This document shows positions 34,516 to 46,510 of a DNA stretch of 64,000 nucleotides, piece by piece. The notes beneath the pieces were generated by a model. The model had not been told where the DNA came from and did no database searches. It worked only from the letters and a program-made list of their open reading frames with translations. Both the position numbers and the translations under genes were made by a program. The stretch spans positions 44,606,751 through 44,670,750 of the forward strand of contig CM075942.1 in the NCBI GenBank assembly GCA_038030265.1, in the 5' to 3' direction. The DNA is from Corythucha ciliata. Its lineage: Eukaryota > Arthropoda > Insecta > Hemiptera > Tingidae. How positions within the stretch are numbered: the stretch's first letter is position 1; the number at the start of each line of letters is the position of its first letter.

Positions 34516-36535
34516 GTCAATATAGACACAAAAATCGGGGTAAATCGCAAACATGCATGTAATTGATTTTTTTTGTTGCGTGTCGTTAGGACCAATGAGA
34601 GCAGTTATTACTCAAGTTTGCAACCCTCAAAATCCTGTGCTTAACTCATGGCACTCGAAAAACTAAGAAATTTCATCACTTTTTCTGGTTTTTAAAACAA
34701 AAATACCAGAAGGAAGAGTTTCTCGGGCATGACCACTGTATACATTGTTAAAGCCAACTAAATTTGCTACAATTTAAGCCATGCCCGACCATCCTGGGTC
34801 AGTTAGTTCAAGAAATACAGTCAATCAACAAAATATCTAATCTCGCCAAAAAGCGAGATTTTATATTGGTAGGGTAATTTTTCAAGACCCGTAGCACTCA
34901 AATACACGGTGACTGGTACTTGGGTGAACAAAATGAGAGGGGTGATTGTACACCAAAAATGCAACAAAAAATTTCCTATGACCTAAGGTCAGATTGCCAT
35001 TCCTAGTTCAGATAATCAATTTGTTGTCTTTAGCACATCACGGGTTTTCGCAACAAAAACATATATGTAACATGGGAAGTAAGCGTCCAAGGTTAAATCC
35101 AACGACACCACTGAAAAGAGCACTCTTTTTTTTGTGTGGGTAAAGACATTTTGTCTAATGATAGCGAAAGATTCTTTGAGTAAACTGGGAAAATATCAGG
35201 ATGTTTTTAAAAATGTCAGTTTTTGACAACTGTTCAAAGCTAGACTACATTAGCCATGGTGCTCCCAGCACCTAGCAAGTTCCTCTAAAACTGTATGAAG
35301 TAACTCAGTTTAATACTTCATGCTTATTTTACTCCTGTCCTTTGTAATTTCTTGATAAAAATCCATTGTTATACCAAAATATGAGGCAATCAGGCCCATT
35401 TTGAGTGCCTACAAGAAGATCAAGAGCCATTCCCAAAACTTTTTTTTTCGGCTTAATTCACTTTTCCTATGCTAATCTATGAAGACAGACAAATAAAAGT
35501 GGAATAAGCTGAAACAAATGTCTTGGAATAGCTTTCGTATCTTCGTTTAGGCACTCAGAATGGGCCTGATTGCCTCATTTTTTTGTATAACAATAGATTT
35601 TTCTCAAAACATTGCGAAGGACAGGAGTAAAATAAGCATGAAGTATTAAACCAAGTTACTTCATACAATTTTAGAGGAATTTGCCGCGCGCTGGGAGCAC
35701 CATGGCTAATGTAGTCTAGCTTTGAACAGTTGTCAAAAACTGACATTTTTTAAAATATCCTGATATTTTCCCATTTTACTCAGAGAATCTTTCGCTAACT
35801 TTGGACAAAATGTCCATTCTCACACAGAAAAAAGTATGCTCTTTTCATTGGTGTCGTTGGATTTAATCTAGGACGCATGCTTCCCAAGTTACAGCTGTTT
35901 TTGTTGCGAAAACCAGTGATGTGCTGAAAAACGTGAAAAAAATCTATTATCTCGACTTGGAAAGGAAATCGGCCCTAGGTCATAAGACAATTTTTGTTGC
36001 GTTTTTGATGTTTAATCACCCCTATTATTTTGCTCATCCAAGTACCAGCCACCCTGTCCTATAGAATATCCACGCGAAAATAAATTTTAGGCAATAGCGT
36101 CAGATTCAAATTGACCTACTGCCTAAGAATTATTCTCGCGTGGATATTCTGTAGGACTATTATGTTTGAGTGCTACGGGTCTTGAAAAATAACCCTATCA
36201 ATAAAATCTCGCTTTTTGGCGATATTACATATTTCTTTATTGGCTGTAGCTCCGAAAATAACAAACGTAGGATGCTCGGACTGGGCTTAAATTGTAGCAA
36301 ATTTAGTTGGCTTCAACAATGTATACTGTGGTCATGCTCGAAAAACGCTTTCTTCTGGTATTTTTGTTTAACAACCTAAAAAATTGATGGAATTTCGTGG
36401 TTTTTCGAGTCACGAGTTGAGCAGAAGGTTTTGAAGGTTGCAAACTTGAGTATAAACTGCTCTCATTGGCCCTAACAATGTGCAAAAGAAAAAACAATTA
36501 CTTGCATATTTGCGATGTTTGATGTTTATATTGAC
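34516..36535. mobile_element. Large foldback element, arms about 1 kb
   Basis: The left arm (34,516 to about 35,470) pairs with the right arm (about 35,490-36,535) with very little loop. Paired landmarks: GTCAATATA at both ends; TGAGAGCAG-type blocks; ACTGTATACATTGTT (34,736) with AACAATGTATACTG (36,315); AGCACTCAAATA with TATTATGTTTGAGTGCT; GACAACTGTTCAAAGCTAGA with its complement near 35,730. Arm identity looks about 80-85%. No conserved protein frame is seen. Such a fold is typical of Foldback elements or of inverted duplication of one element. Confidence 0.85.
36056..36157. mobile_element. Nested 100-bp hairpin MITE in the foldback right arm
   Basis: GTCCTATAGAATATCCACGC pairs with GCGTGGATATTCTGTAGGAC. 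The inner TTAGGCA and TGCCTAA also pair. The left foldback arm lacks it at the matching position near 34,905, so it inserted after the foldback formed. Confidence 0.8.
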
Positions 36536-36539
36536 TGGC

Positions 36540-38460
36540 CTAAAGCCCAAAAAATGGAATTTAAAGGATCAAACTTATTGATAAAAATTATTCTTACTAT
36601 GCATATAAACATATAAGAATCCCCTCCCCCCTCATGCGTTCAACTACTCCAAGAGCAAATACATATAACAAGAAATGGAAACCATGAAAGTTCCCACCCC
36701 GGTAACGCAGGGAGATGTAAATTGTCCTCATATAAAGAAGCAAGAATGAAAATCTCTGCCACTACAAGAAGTCTCACTTGTAATGTATCGTCGTACAAAT
36801 AATCTATTTTGGCCTTCGAATTCCTGCAGCATCAAACGATTTCCAAGCTGAACAACAATAGATCGGTGATTTATTACGATATATTTTCATGGATACAGAG
36901 AAAAGAGGGGTTTCCTTGTTAAACCCACCCTCCATCCACCGTCACCCTGTTTTCTTTTTCCTTTAGAAATGATTTAGAGTTGATGCTGGAAAAAGTGGGC
37001 GGCTGGGATCGCGTACGAAATGGGTTGAAACACAAAAAGGGCAAGAAAGTCAACAAGAAAATTATTAATTACAACAAAGGGGGTTTCCCCGTGCTAGAAG
37101 ATAACAGCAAAACAGGACCTGCAAAAGAAGCGTTTGAATTTTGTTTAATCATTTGTTCTTGTTTTCCGCTCAGCATTGGGTGCCTTGAGTTTAGTTCCAT
37201 CGACAATCTCTTATACTTATTAAAGTAATCAGAGATAAAATGAGAAAAATGTACTTCTTCTTGTGTCGTCTTGACTCAGGCTTGTTTCAACTTTATGTTT
37301 AAGTTATAGTAATATTGATAATCACAATGGCATATGCACATTATAATCAACGATCTGTATAGCGACATAATGGGGGAGTAACCGATCCTAATTCTCGATG
37401 GGGACGAGAGAGAAAAGCATCTGCAGTAAGCACCAACCAGACCACCATAAATATACATATATGCACATATACATATATGTATATTTAACAATCCTTTTCC
37501 TAGTTTCCCTACTCGCCTGGTTTCTCGCTGGGGAATAGTTCTTTAAAAAAAGTTCAAAGAAAAAAAAAAGAAAGTGTTCAAGCTGTATGTAGAGAAAGCA
37601 ACATTGCTAATCTCTCACACTCTATCTCATTCTCTCTCTTTCTCGGTAGAGAAGGCGTTAAGTTAGAGAGAATTTTGGAAAAAGAAACAGAGTCAAAACA
37701 AAACGAATAAAATAACCAAAGTGAGACTACGGAGGATATTATACACATGGGTCACTCAATCGATTTAACGAAGCCGACTGATCCCTCAGCGCTTTCTTCT
37801 TCGACTGTGGATTTGCGGGGGAAAAAATCAAACCTTAAGAACGTATTGACCAAAGTTAAGAACATCAAAATTTGACATTAGGGCGCTGGAAATGCACGCA
37901 GTTCTCACCACATTTACCCTACAGAACAATATCAACATCGAAAAATGCGAGTAACCAAAAAGCTGGCAGTCGGCCTCCAACTGAATTATTTGGTAGGGGG
38001 AAATCACAGGCGTCATATAACTCGTATTTTCTTTACGGACGAACGGAAGGCATCATTTAAAGTATAGGATAAGCGTATTAATTACTGTTCAGCTGCCTCC
38101 ACAGCCTTAATGGATACGGCTGAATTAGGCATTCTTCATGGCATTCATCGACATGATTTAAAGAGGGGTGGAAAAGTTATTTCCAGGATAACTTTACAGA
38201 GGTAAGGAAGAAGTGAAGTCCCGGGTTTAGGTCTCTTATTTATCTAACTTATTAATATTCCTTTGAATCGGAATAGCACTTGGTGTGCGATCCTTGGGGT
38301 AAAATTACCGCAGGGGATGAAAAGAGTAATTAGCCGCAGTATGCCAATGCTTATTGATTAATAGCTGGTCATCCTTTCTCTTTCTAGGTTAATGGATGGT
38401 TACCTAAGAAAAAATATTCCCACTGATAACACAGACGAATGTTGATTGACGAGAAAACGC
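36540..38460. other. No gene recognised
   Basis: Includes an ATATAC-rich palindromic stretch (about 37,450-37,490) and a pyrimidine-rich stretch (37,605-37,650). Short frames such as 36,980-37,228 lack support. Confidence 0.4.
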
Positions 38461-38465
38461 ATACG

Positions 38466-38564
38466 GCGCCATGTTCGTTCTTATCAGTTTAATCAGAGCT
38501 CCAAAAAGCATCAACAAAAGGTGGATTATACAAGATTGATAATTGATAAAAGCGAACATGGCGT
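38466..38564. mobile_element. Short hairpin MITE
   Basis: GCGCCATGTTCGTTCTTATCA faces TGATAAAAGCGAACATGGCG about 60 bp away, one indel apart. The overlapping plus frame (38,446-38,694) runs through it and is probably fortuitous. Confidence 0.55.
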
Positions 38565-38599
38565 CTATGATTTTACCTGCCTGATTAGAGGTTCTATAC

Positions 38600-40250
38600 A
38601 GACAGTAATCGGCCGAGTGACGAACATGCGTGATTTTGCCTCTGCCCGGTCTCGGCGCAGTACTCAGCCGAGCTACTCAGATGGTTTAAATTAGGCCTTT
38701 AGATTCTCAATTGATTTCGTTATCTTATAAACGGTTTTCAAATTACAGAAGCGTGTAACATGTTTAAAATGATTAAAAATGTTCTTCGGATGAGCTCCTT
38801 AGCTACTCTGCTCACCCATGAATTAAATTCACGCAAAAAAATATTACTTAATTAGGTAAGATTATGCATCATTCCGAACTCTTTTATTTTGTTTCTTGGG
38901 GAGAGATGGGTGAACGAACTTTGTTGAAAACATTTAATTTAGAAGTTACTTGGGGTTAGATTAGTGATGGAGGGGAAGAACAAAATCTACTCTCCATGCT
39001 TATAAGAAATTTTTCATGGTGGAAGGAGAGGAGCTGTCTTTCCCCAAAAGGAGTTTGGTTTCGCCCGCGATATTCTTTTATCTCTATAATCACTTAAAGG
39101 TTCAGCGAAATGGAATAATTTAGAGTGAAAGTCAGTGAAAGGGGGTTGGGTTTGAGGGGGAGAGTTTTTGAAATAAAATTTTAAAAACACAAGGTTTGTA
39201 AGCTGTTGAAAAACGATGAAAAAGGGGCAGGCAGGCTTACAGCGTTCAAGGATTTAAAAGCCCTCAGTTTCCTAGACGGATTATGAAAGAAGTGGGCTTT
39301 TCGTCGGCGTTATCTTGGTGACATTCAGGACGTGGAGGAAACAGAAATACGATGTATTGATTAAAAAACAGAATGAATAATTCCAGGAGAAATTATTGTT
39401 CTACTGGGATTTGAACTACTGAAACCGACGGCTTATGTGTGGAGGTGTAAAATGGAAGGGGGCGCGGTGTCCCATGCCTATGAAAAAGTGAAAAGAATGC
39501 GTATAATTTAATTTGTATCCAATAGATATGTAGTAATCGTAGAATAGGTCATCCCGTGATTCCATAATCCAAATTTCAACTCATTCTTCAATCACGGTCG
39601 CTCCACGCTCCTTCGAAAATTTGTCACAAAATGTTATGCCAACCAGAACACGACGCGTGTTTCCTTTTCATCACATTCTCTTTGTTCCATTAACGAACGG
39701 AAATGTAATTCGTAACAGAAGGTGTCTACCCTAAAACAAACTCCTTGAGGGTCTTACAAGAAATGATACTTTTTCAAGGAAAAGAAAAATATCAAATGAA
39801 GGGCTTACTCGCTTGTTTCTTTTATTTTTTCTTCAGAAGAGCCACCTTGATGTCACGGGAACTCTTGGCGTGTTAAAGAAAAGAAACAGAAAGAAATGGA
39901 CAGGGAGGGAGTGAGAAAAGCAGCGTGTGGGGAATTACTAAACAGTTTTGAAGGAAAAGAGCAGTGGGGTAGTGAAAGGGGTGATGTGGAGACTCAAGTG
40001 CGTACAGTTCTTATGGTTAGCAGAGGAAGATGAGACTCAGGAAAGAGGCGAAGAAGTTGCATCAAGATCCTATGTACGAGCTGTTTTCTGATTAAAGTCA
40101 GAACACGTCCATTCACTTCTCAACTTTCAGCCCTTTCCTCTTCCTCTTCATCTTGTCAAAGCTATCAGCTTTCTCATTCACAGCTAGAGGACCCAGTTTT
40201 TTTCTCACCCCTTTTGCATCAATCAGCGTTATTTTTCAAAATAACAACAA
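38600..40250. other. No gene recognised
   Basis: Purine-rich tracts and no frame above 60 codons. No feature recognised. Confidence 0.4.
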
Positions 40251-40289
40251 CTGAACTCATATCTCAAATTCCTGTTCCCATTCGTGTTA

Positions 40290-41720
40290 AGGAAAAAATC
40301 GCTCACGCTTAAGATTAAGATATACATAGAGCTCATACGACGTTATAATTGTAAAAATTGCGCTGATTTGCGGTGAAACTAGAGAAAAGTGTTATATGTG
40401 CTGCTAAAATTTAGAAAAACGCAAATTCAAGGACGCGTTTTTGCTTAATCGGGAATCGCTTCAATTCGTGGCTACAGCGCATATTAGCTGCTAAAATGAA
40501 GACTGACGCTAATTCGCGGATCAATATTCGAGAAAAGGCCTAATTCGTGGCAAAACTAGAGAAAAAAACTGGAAGTAAAAGCCTAATGTCCTGTTATAAT
40601 TGAGAAAAACGCTAATTCACAGAAACGTGCTTACTAAAACAAGCTTATTCACGGCTAAAACTAAGGCAAATGCAGGTTCCCGCCTAAAATTGTGATAAAT
40701 GGCTATAATTCGCTTGTAAAATTAAGAAAATGCGTTAACGCATGCTAAAGAAAGAATTCGAGGCTAAAATTAAAGAATAATTCGCAGCTAAAATTGAGGA
40801 AATGTGCTCGTTCGCAGCAAAATTTGAGAAAAACGCCAATCTGTAGATCAATTTGGGAAAACCGCGACTAAAATTATGAGAAATAGCGATAATTCGCCAT
40901 AAAAATGGAGAGAAAAGAAACGCTTATCCGCATGACTTGAGGTGCGTTTACACTGAAGTGTCGCGCTACACTTATTGCTTAAAATTTAGTGTCAGACACA
41001 AATTTCCTTGGTGTAAACACAAACTTCCAGAAATTTTGATTAGAATTTGTACAGTCAATATACATGAGTCTGACACTTTACGTTTATGTTGAGACATAAG
41101 TGTAGCTACATAGATGTCAGACACTTCAGTGTAAAGGCACCTTAAGAAGTGAAGAAAACGCTCTTAATTCCCGGTCTAAAACGGAGAAAAAGCGCTAATG
41201 CGCTGTTAAAATTGAGAAAAACGCTAAATCACGAATACATTTATGCCAAACCCCGCTTATTCACAGCTAAAACTGAGGCAAATGCGGATTATAACCTAAA
41301 TTGAGATAAAGAGCGCATTCGCTGGGAAAGGTGATGGGAAAATTCATTAATTCGCGGCTAAAATTGAAAATTAAATCTCATTCGTAGGAGAAAAACGCTA
41401 ATTCGCAGATTTGAGGGTAATCCGCTAATTCGGGACTAAATTAAATTGAATAAAAGCGGTAATTCGCTGGCAGATCGAAGAAATATTTCTCGGTTAAAAT
41501 TAAGAAATAATTGGCTGCTAAAACTGTGGAGAAAAAAGGCTAACTCGCGGATCATTTTGAGGAAATCCTCTGCTAAAACTTAGGAAACGCGGTAATTCGC
41601 GCCAAAAGTAGAGAAAATGAAGAAAAACGCTACTTCTCGGCCATCAAAGTGTAAAAGCGCCAATCCGCTCCTAAAATCCGGAAAAAACGCTAATTCCAGG
41701 ATACATTTGATTTAAAAAGG
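40290..41720 (+). repeat. Degenerate minisatellite, unit about 35-45 bp
   Basis: Dozens of variants of a unit built from CTAATTCGCGG, CTAAAATTGAGAAAA and ACG follow one another for about 1.4 kb. Unit length drifts and no two are identical. A MITE at 40,940-41,142 interrupts the array. No protein frame survives. It looks like an old tandem array decaying in place. Confidence 0.7.
40940..41142. mobile_element. MITE inside the minisatellite
   Basis: This 203-bp element begins AGGTGCGTTTACACTGAAGT and ends ACTTCAGTGTAAAGGCACCT. The inner CTACACTTATG-type and CATAAGTGTAG motifs also face each other. The array resumes on both sides, so it inserted after the array formed. Confidence 0.8.
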
Positions 41721-42990
41721 GGGTGGCATGAAAACATGATGGGCACAATGGCTGGACCCCAAATCGTCGTTCTGAGCGCAAAAAGGACCAGTAGAACAAA
41801 ATAACGGTCGAAAGTGCAACAAAGGGGCGCGAGAGGGCCCCCTAAAAAACGAAAATTAAGCAAAAATTGAGGGAGAAGTAGGATTCGGCGCGACTACGTC
41901 AAAAATTATTTACCACCGAATTACCTAGTACATAATCGAAACCTAGTTGTTTCTTGGTATGTAAAACGCGAATACCTTGTTTTGAAGAAAAATAATTTCC
42001 CAGGCTTGTTCTCCCCGTAGCGGAATGCTATATTTTCGTTTTTGTTTTTTTTAAAGTAATCATTGATGTACTCGAAAAATTTCCGTTTACACAACGCGCA
42101 ACCTTCAACATTAACCCATTTTACCTCAGTACACATATTTATAATTTCGGTGCGATTTTGGGATATTCGGGGGAATTTTTGGATGGGTAAGTGATGAGGA
42201 GGATGATGGTGAGTGGTAATTTTACTTTAATGGAAGTGTTTCAGTGAGTAGGTACATTTGAAGATCAACGCCGGAAATACCTGTATTTACTTTTTCATGT
42301 TTGGTGAAATACGGCTCAAATATGACGATATGCTCAGGAATATCTGAACTTTTGCTGTGAGAATTTTAAAGGCTGTTCGTGTTACAAGAAGGTAGTCGTA
42401 ATCGTCTTCTTATTTTTTGGTCAGGAAGGTTCAACATTTTCAACTGAGTCGGAGGGCCTTGAAAAGTTGGGATGCAAGTTAAACCGTTTTTTTTGGATAC
42501 TTAATATTATTTACTGGATTAGTTAGGTAGGTAGTATTATCCAACAAAAACTTGTCGATGTTTGGTTTAGAGAGGTCGCGACTAACAATAAGACTTATTT
42601 AATTCTCAGGTATTTTATTAAACAATCTTCGACAACGCGATAGTCTATTAATTGTATTTATAACAGTAAGTTTGGCATTACCGTGAGTTATGGTTGCGTA
42701 TCACATTTATTTTCGTGAAAACAGTCGCAAATATAAACAGCAACTAGCAAGCAGCGTAAGATGAATAAAGTGGCAGAATCCATAACTCCCATTATTAGGG
42801 AGCCTCCCTACAATCCACGTGTAATCCAAATTATTAATGACGTGAATTCTTCTCCCCTCCTCTCTACTTCGAAAGCTTGTTTAAGCCTGAGTGATGATAC
42901 CCAGAATTGGTAGATGCCAGAATTCTATAACGTGAGACTGAAAACAAGCAAAATATTTCGTTCTTAATATACATTCCAAAATTATTCCTT
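41721..42990. other. No gene recognised
   Basis: No domain-bearing frame or repeat recognised. A 71-codon minus frame at 41,921-42,136 is unsupported. Confidence 0.4.
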
Positions 42991-42997
42991 TGCATTA

Positions 42998-43138
42998 GGC
43001 CTGTTTTACACGAGTAAGTTTTTTGTTCAAAAATATGTTCAATCTGATCACAAACAGACGATTTGAGGCAGGGAACATCTGTCAATTTTTTTCAAAATGG
43101 CTAATTTGATCAAAAAACTTACTCGTGTAAAAGGGGCC
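42998..43138. mobile_element. PIF/Harbinger-like MITE
   Basis: This 141-bp element has TTA on both sides (42,995-42,997 and 43,139-43,141). The ends are GGCCTGTTTTACACGAGTAA and TTACTCGTGTAAAAGGGGCC, followed inward by GTTTTTTG and CAAAAAAC. The TTA duplication fits PIF/Harbinger. Confidence 0.8.
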
Positions 43139-43212
43139 TTACAGAATTGAGGTTCTTGCCCAGTCAAGAGATATCATGTCCGTGAAAGGGATAATATCGA
43201 GAACCAACTTAC

Positions 43213-43267
43213 CTATATGAAAACTTGTGTGAATGTGGAATATGCCTGAAGTTGAGTCAACCGTCCA
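43213..43267 (-). CDS. Candidate 55-nt internal exon
   Basis: On the minus strand a TTACGTTTTTCAG acceptor precedes 55 nt ending CATATAG, then the donor GTAAGTTGG. One frame reads WTVDSTSGIFHIHTSFHI. Signals are good, but the exon is too short to identify. It lies between two MITEs in a stretch otherwise free of repeats. It is supported only by splice consensus. Confidence 0.2.
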
Positions 43268-43292
43268 CTGAAAAACGTAAACATTGGGATAA

Positions 43293-43737
43293 AGCTTTGG
43301 TTTCCTAGAAAAGCGGTGCCGTAATATAGCGGTAGAAAAAATCCCCTTTTAAATCACACCAGTAGTTGCCTAGAGAGCGGTCAACAGACAGCGGCACCGC
43401 TTCGAATGAGACGGCCGTTCATGACGGTGATGAACTGTTCATCAACGATTTTTGACGGTGACGGTAACGTTTTTTGTTTACAATGAGCGTGAAAACTGCC
43501 TGGACGCTGGAAGGTGGCGAAATTGTAATTAATATTGTCCGAAAACGACTCTATTCTGTTGTTAAAAGAAAATACTACCAAATAGTTGGAGCTACGAGGA
43601 AAAAACGTTCATCGTCACCGTCACGATGGAAGCGGTGCCGCTGTCTGTTTACCACTCTCTTGGCAACTATGGCTTGATTTAAAAGGGAAACTTTCTAACG
43701 TAATATTACGGCACCGCTTTCCTAGGAAACCAAAGCT
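43293..43737. mobile_element. 445-bp MITE with long inverted arms
   Basis: TAA flanks (43,290-43,292 and 43,738-43,740) enclose arms of about 110 bp starting AGCTTTGGTTTCCTAG with AAGCGGTGCCGTAATA. The inner arm ends GACAGCGGCACCGCTTC opposite GAAGCGGTGCCGCTGTC. The unpaired middle contains a 67-codon plus frame (43,474-43,677) rich in Arg/Lys and not recognised. The TWA duplication again suggests PIF/Harbinger mobilisation. Confidence 0.8.
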
Positions 43738-43978
43738 TAACTAAATATCATGAATGGCTAGATACATTTAATTTTTACCTTTGAAATGTCATCTCTATAA
43801 TTCACCCGTCGCTGGTACAAATCGGAGACATAAATCCTCAGAAAGTAACGGCTGAAATTGTGATCGTAAACCAACGACGAAATTCGGAGAAAGTTGCCCG
43901 TTCGCGGCTGAATACATGCCGTAATTAAACTCACTGGTATTTAGGGATCCATAGACGTACAATAATTATTGCGCAATT

Positions 43979-44207
43979 GCCCAGCAGAGTGGCCGAGGTC
44001 GCTAGAGCGTCGACACTCATGTCCAGGTATCGTCTGCTGAGTGGGTTCGATTCCCACTGAAGGCTGGATTTGATGAGCAAAGGTCAAACTCAAGAGTAAA
44101 AAAATTAAAAAGTAAAGTGTGTGCTCTCGCCCTCGTCCACGACACCTTAAAGGTAGTTGGACGTAAAGCCCCGTTGGTTTACCAACGATTACTTTACTTG
44201 TTTACTT
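43979..44207 (+). mobile_element. tRNA-derived SINE, second family
   Basis: This 229-bp element has an A-box-like GAGTGGCCGAGGTCG (Leu/Ser tRNA style) and the B box GGTTCGATTCC near 44,043. A non-tRNA body of about 130 bp follows. It is flanked by the 13-bp duplication TTATTGCGCAATT (43,966-43,978 and 44,208-44,220). The tail is AT-rich (TTACTTGTTTAC) and not AAG, so the family differs from that at 5,094. Confidence 0.85.
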
Positions 44208-44277
44208 TTATTGCGCAATTTTGTATAATATTCGTTTCCAGATGTTTACTTTTTTAAAAAATGGGTTGCTCACTATA

Positions 44278-44986
44278 CAGGGCGTTCATGAATTACCTGG
44301 ACAGAAGAAAACCAGTTATGGGGCACATCATTTGCCATCGAAATTACTATTTGGAATTTTTGGAAATTCCGCCTTGTTTCCGAGATATCTCACATTTTAT
44401 GATTTTTTCACGAATTCCCTTTTTTCCCACTTAAATGCTTGCCATACGCTCTCCTTGTTTACTAAAATATTGTCGAAGAAATGCATGAATTTCACGTTTT
44501 GGTGGATTTTTCAAGTTTATTGCTCATATCTCAACGGACAAAATACAGAAACTATGAACCTTAGTACAACATTGGAAAGCTTAGAAAATAAGGAAGTTTT
44601 TCCACTGATTTCAAATTTTTTCTTCCCTATGGCGAAGAGGTGAAAATCGCGTCGGAAAAAAGTATGGAAATGTGAGTCACCAGTTTCTTTGGTAAATCGA
44701 CTGCTCTCACGAGTGGTACGAAGGTAATTTTCACCCGAAAGTGGACACATTTTAATGTAAATTTTGTGCTCTTTCCAATGAGCTGATTAGTTTTAGGCTA
44801 GTACCATTTTATGAGGGTATGGCAAGCATTTAAGTGGGAAAAAAGGGAATTCATGAAAAAATCATGAAATGTGTGATATCTCGGAAACAAAGAGGAATCT
44901 CCAAAAACTGCAAATAGTCATATCGATGGCAAATGGTGTGCCCCATAACTGGTTTTCTTCTGTCCAGCTAATTCATGAACACCCTG
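44278..44986. mobile_element. Mariner-like element with about 200-bp inverted repeats
   Basis: TA flanks and ends CAGGGCGTTCATGAATTA / TAATTCATGAACACCCTG define a 709-bp element. The arms run inward through GACAGAAGAAAACCAGTTAT, GATATCTC and TTTTTCCCACTTAAATGCTT and their complements. The 300-bp middle shows no transposase motif, although plus and minus frames of 140 and 77 codons occur. The TA duplication suggests Tc1/mariner mobilisation. Confidence 0.8.
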
Positions 44987-45489
44987 TATTGTGCAACCCA
45001 TCAATACAACCCACAAACGTTCAATTTTATTGTACAGCCCCTAGTTTGCGCAATCGGGAACGGACACGAGATAAGAGTTGGGTTGTATTGCCTTTCCTGG
45101 TTACCCCAAATTTATTACAGTATTGCGTGATTTATTTATATTTACTTAATTTTAACGTTCCAAAAGTTGTTTTATGTTTTATGAGCTGAAATTTAGGTCT
45201 ATTGTAAGCAATTGATCCACAGACGGTGATAGTTTCTTCCGGGTTTCAGTCACTGAGGCAGAAGCAGAACAGAATGTTTATTCCCCACATCGCTCGGCCA
45301 AGAAGTCTTGTCCCTAAGTTACATGGAAAATGAATTTTGACTAGAGAATCATCAAAACGTGGTCTTTTTATTCTATAATACACAAATGGCGTTTATTCGA
45401 CCGATCCAAAAAGAACGAAATGCCGATGAACTATGCGTTTGTTGGGTGCTACTCGAGTGCTGGAAAATACCGTGTATCCTTCTTCAGCT

Positions 45490-45662
45490 TCTTTTCCAAG
45501 CATCAGGGTGAGGTAATCTTCTTCAGCACCATGAAAGGAGCACGTGGACATTCTACGTTAAGCATTTCCCAACGCTCTTTCCACACGAACACGGATTCAC
45601 GAGGCCCCCGCATGAATGCCGCTTTCTCATCGAACCAAGTAATATGTACCGCACGTGTGTAA
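45490..45662 (-). pseudogene. Possible Tc1-like transposase fragment
   Basis: The minus strand reads WFDEKAAFMRGPRESVFVWK followed by ERWEMLNVECPRAPFM. A 'DExxF...R..VW+..GE' pattern resembles the second catalytic Asp region of Tc1-like transposases. Only this short piece is visible, with no terminal repeats. Confidence is low. Confidence 0.3.
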
Positions 45663-46060
45663 AGGTGTACGTGGTTAATACGCGGCAGCCAAAACCGCGC
45701 CGCGAGAAACCTCGTATATGTGAAACGAGCCTAACGCGCTAGTTAAAAGTTAGCCACTTCAAAATTGACGGGATGGCAATAACGTGAAAGGGTTTGAAAT
45801 GAAACGATTGCTCTGGTCCGACTACTGTCACCCATTCGCATTTACGTTCCCGTACCGACAATAAATTGTGAACTGGCCTTTTTTCTTGAATAACAACGGA
45901 AAACTCACTCTTGTCATCACAAAGCCCTTGTCTCCGGCATTCCGAACTCCCGAAGTACTAACTAAGCCACTTCTGTCGACGTGTTGCGGTTCAAGTAATT
46001 TCAAATCGCGAAACTCTCCTCTTGTGTGAATGCACTCACCACGTCAACGAGGTAATTTAC

Positions 46061-46098
46061 ATTACCCAAGCTCGACATCGCCGGGAAATGACGAGCGT
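46061..46098 (-). CDS. Candidate exon following 46,394-46,510
   Basis: The minus strand shows the acceptor GGAAATTCTACAG at 46,099. Two donors are possible: GTAAAT after 46,061 (38 nt) or GTGAGT after 46,040 (59 nt). Read in the frame left by the upstream exon it gives TLVISRRCRAWVM before a stop, so the 38-nt form would be needed. The alternative 59-nt form is open in another frame. Confidence 0.22.
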
Positions 46099-46393
46099 CT
46101 GTAGAATTTCCACTAATGAACCTTTGTACTAGAAAGGACACTACGATTGAAATAAGTTGCCCAATTTTTATTGATGACAAGATGTCAAATGTTGAGCGAT
46201 AGGATACTCACGAGCAAGAACCAGCACCGATTTATATTCATTTTTTTAGATAGCGGCGATCCTTCCTTCGATAATCCCCCAGCGTAGTCACTTAAGTTCC
46301 ATTTTACGTAATTGTGATGCCTACAAAGCCATCAAGACTGAGTTATTGAAAAATAAAAAACGATTTGCAGCAAGCTTCCAATGTAGAACTTAC

Positions 46394-46510
46394 ATGAACG
46401 GGGCAACCAGGAATAGATAACAATGCAATGCCAACTCGATCGTAACCTGCCGAGTCCTTTCCCAATATTGATTGTACGTGTACGGGCCGCTTTTGTCGTA
46501 CATGCCACAA
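46394..46510 (-). CDS. Candidate host exon, B9-domain-like
   Basis: A clean acceptor (ACTAATAATTCAG) and donor (CAT then GTAAGTTC) enclose exactly 117 nt, or 39 codons. Frame 1 reads RPVHVQSILGKDSAGYDRV then GIALLSIPGCPVH. The 'D.xGxDRV-G....IP..P.H' pattern resembles the end of B9 domains in ciliary transition-zone proteins (B9D1, B9D2, MKS1). This is a by-eye family match. All three frames are open, so frame choice rests on the resemblance. No gene symbol is assigned. Confidence 0.35.

Noticed and set aside
43474..43677. Independent small gene
   Set aside because: It lies wholly in the loop and arm of a MITE; no splice or promoter evidence.
43981..44060. Genuine Leu/Ser tRNA
   Set aside because: Same reasoning: SINE with a 13-bp flanking duplication.
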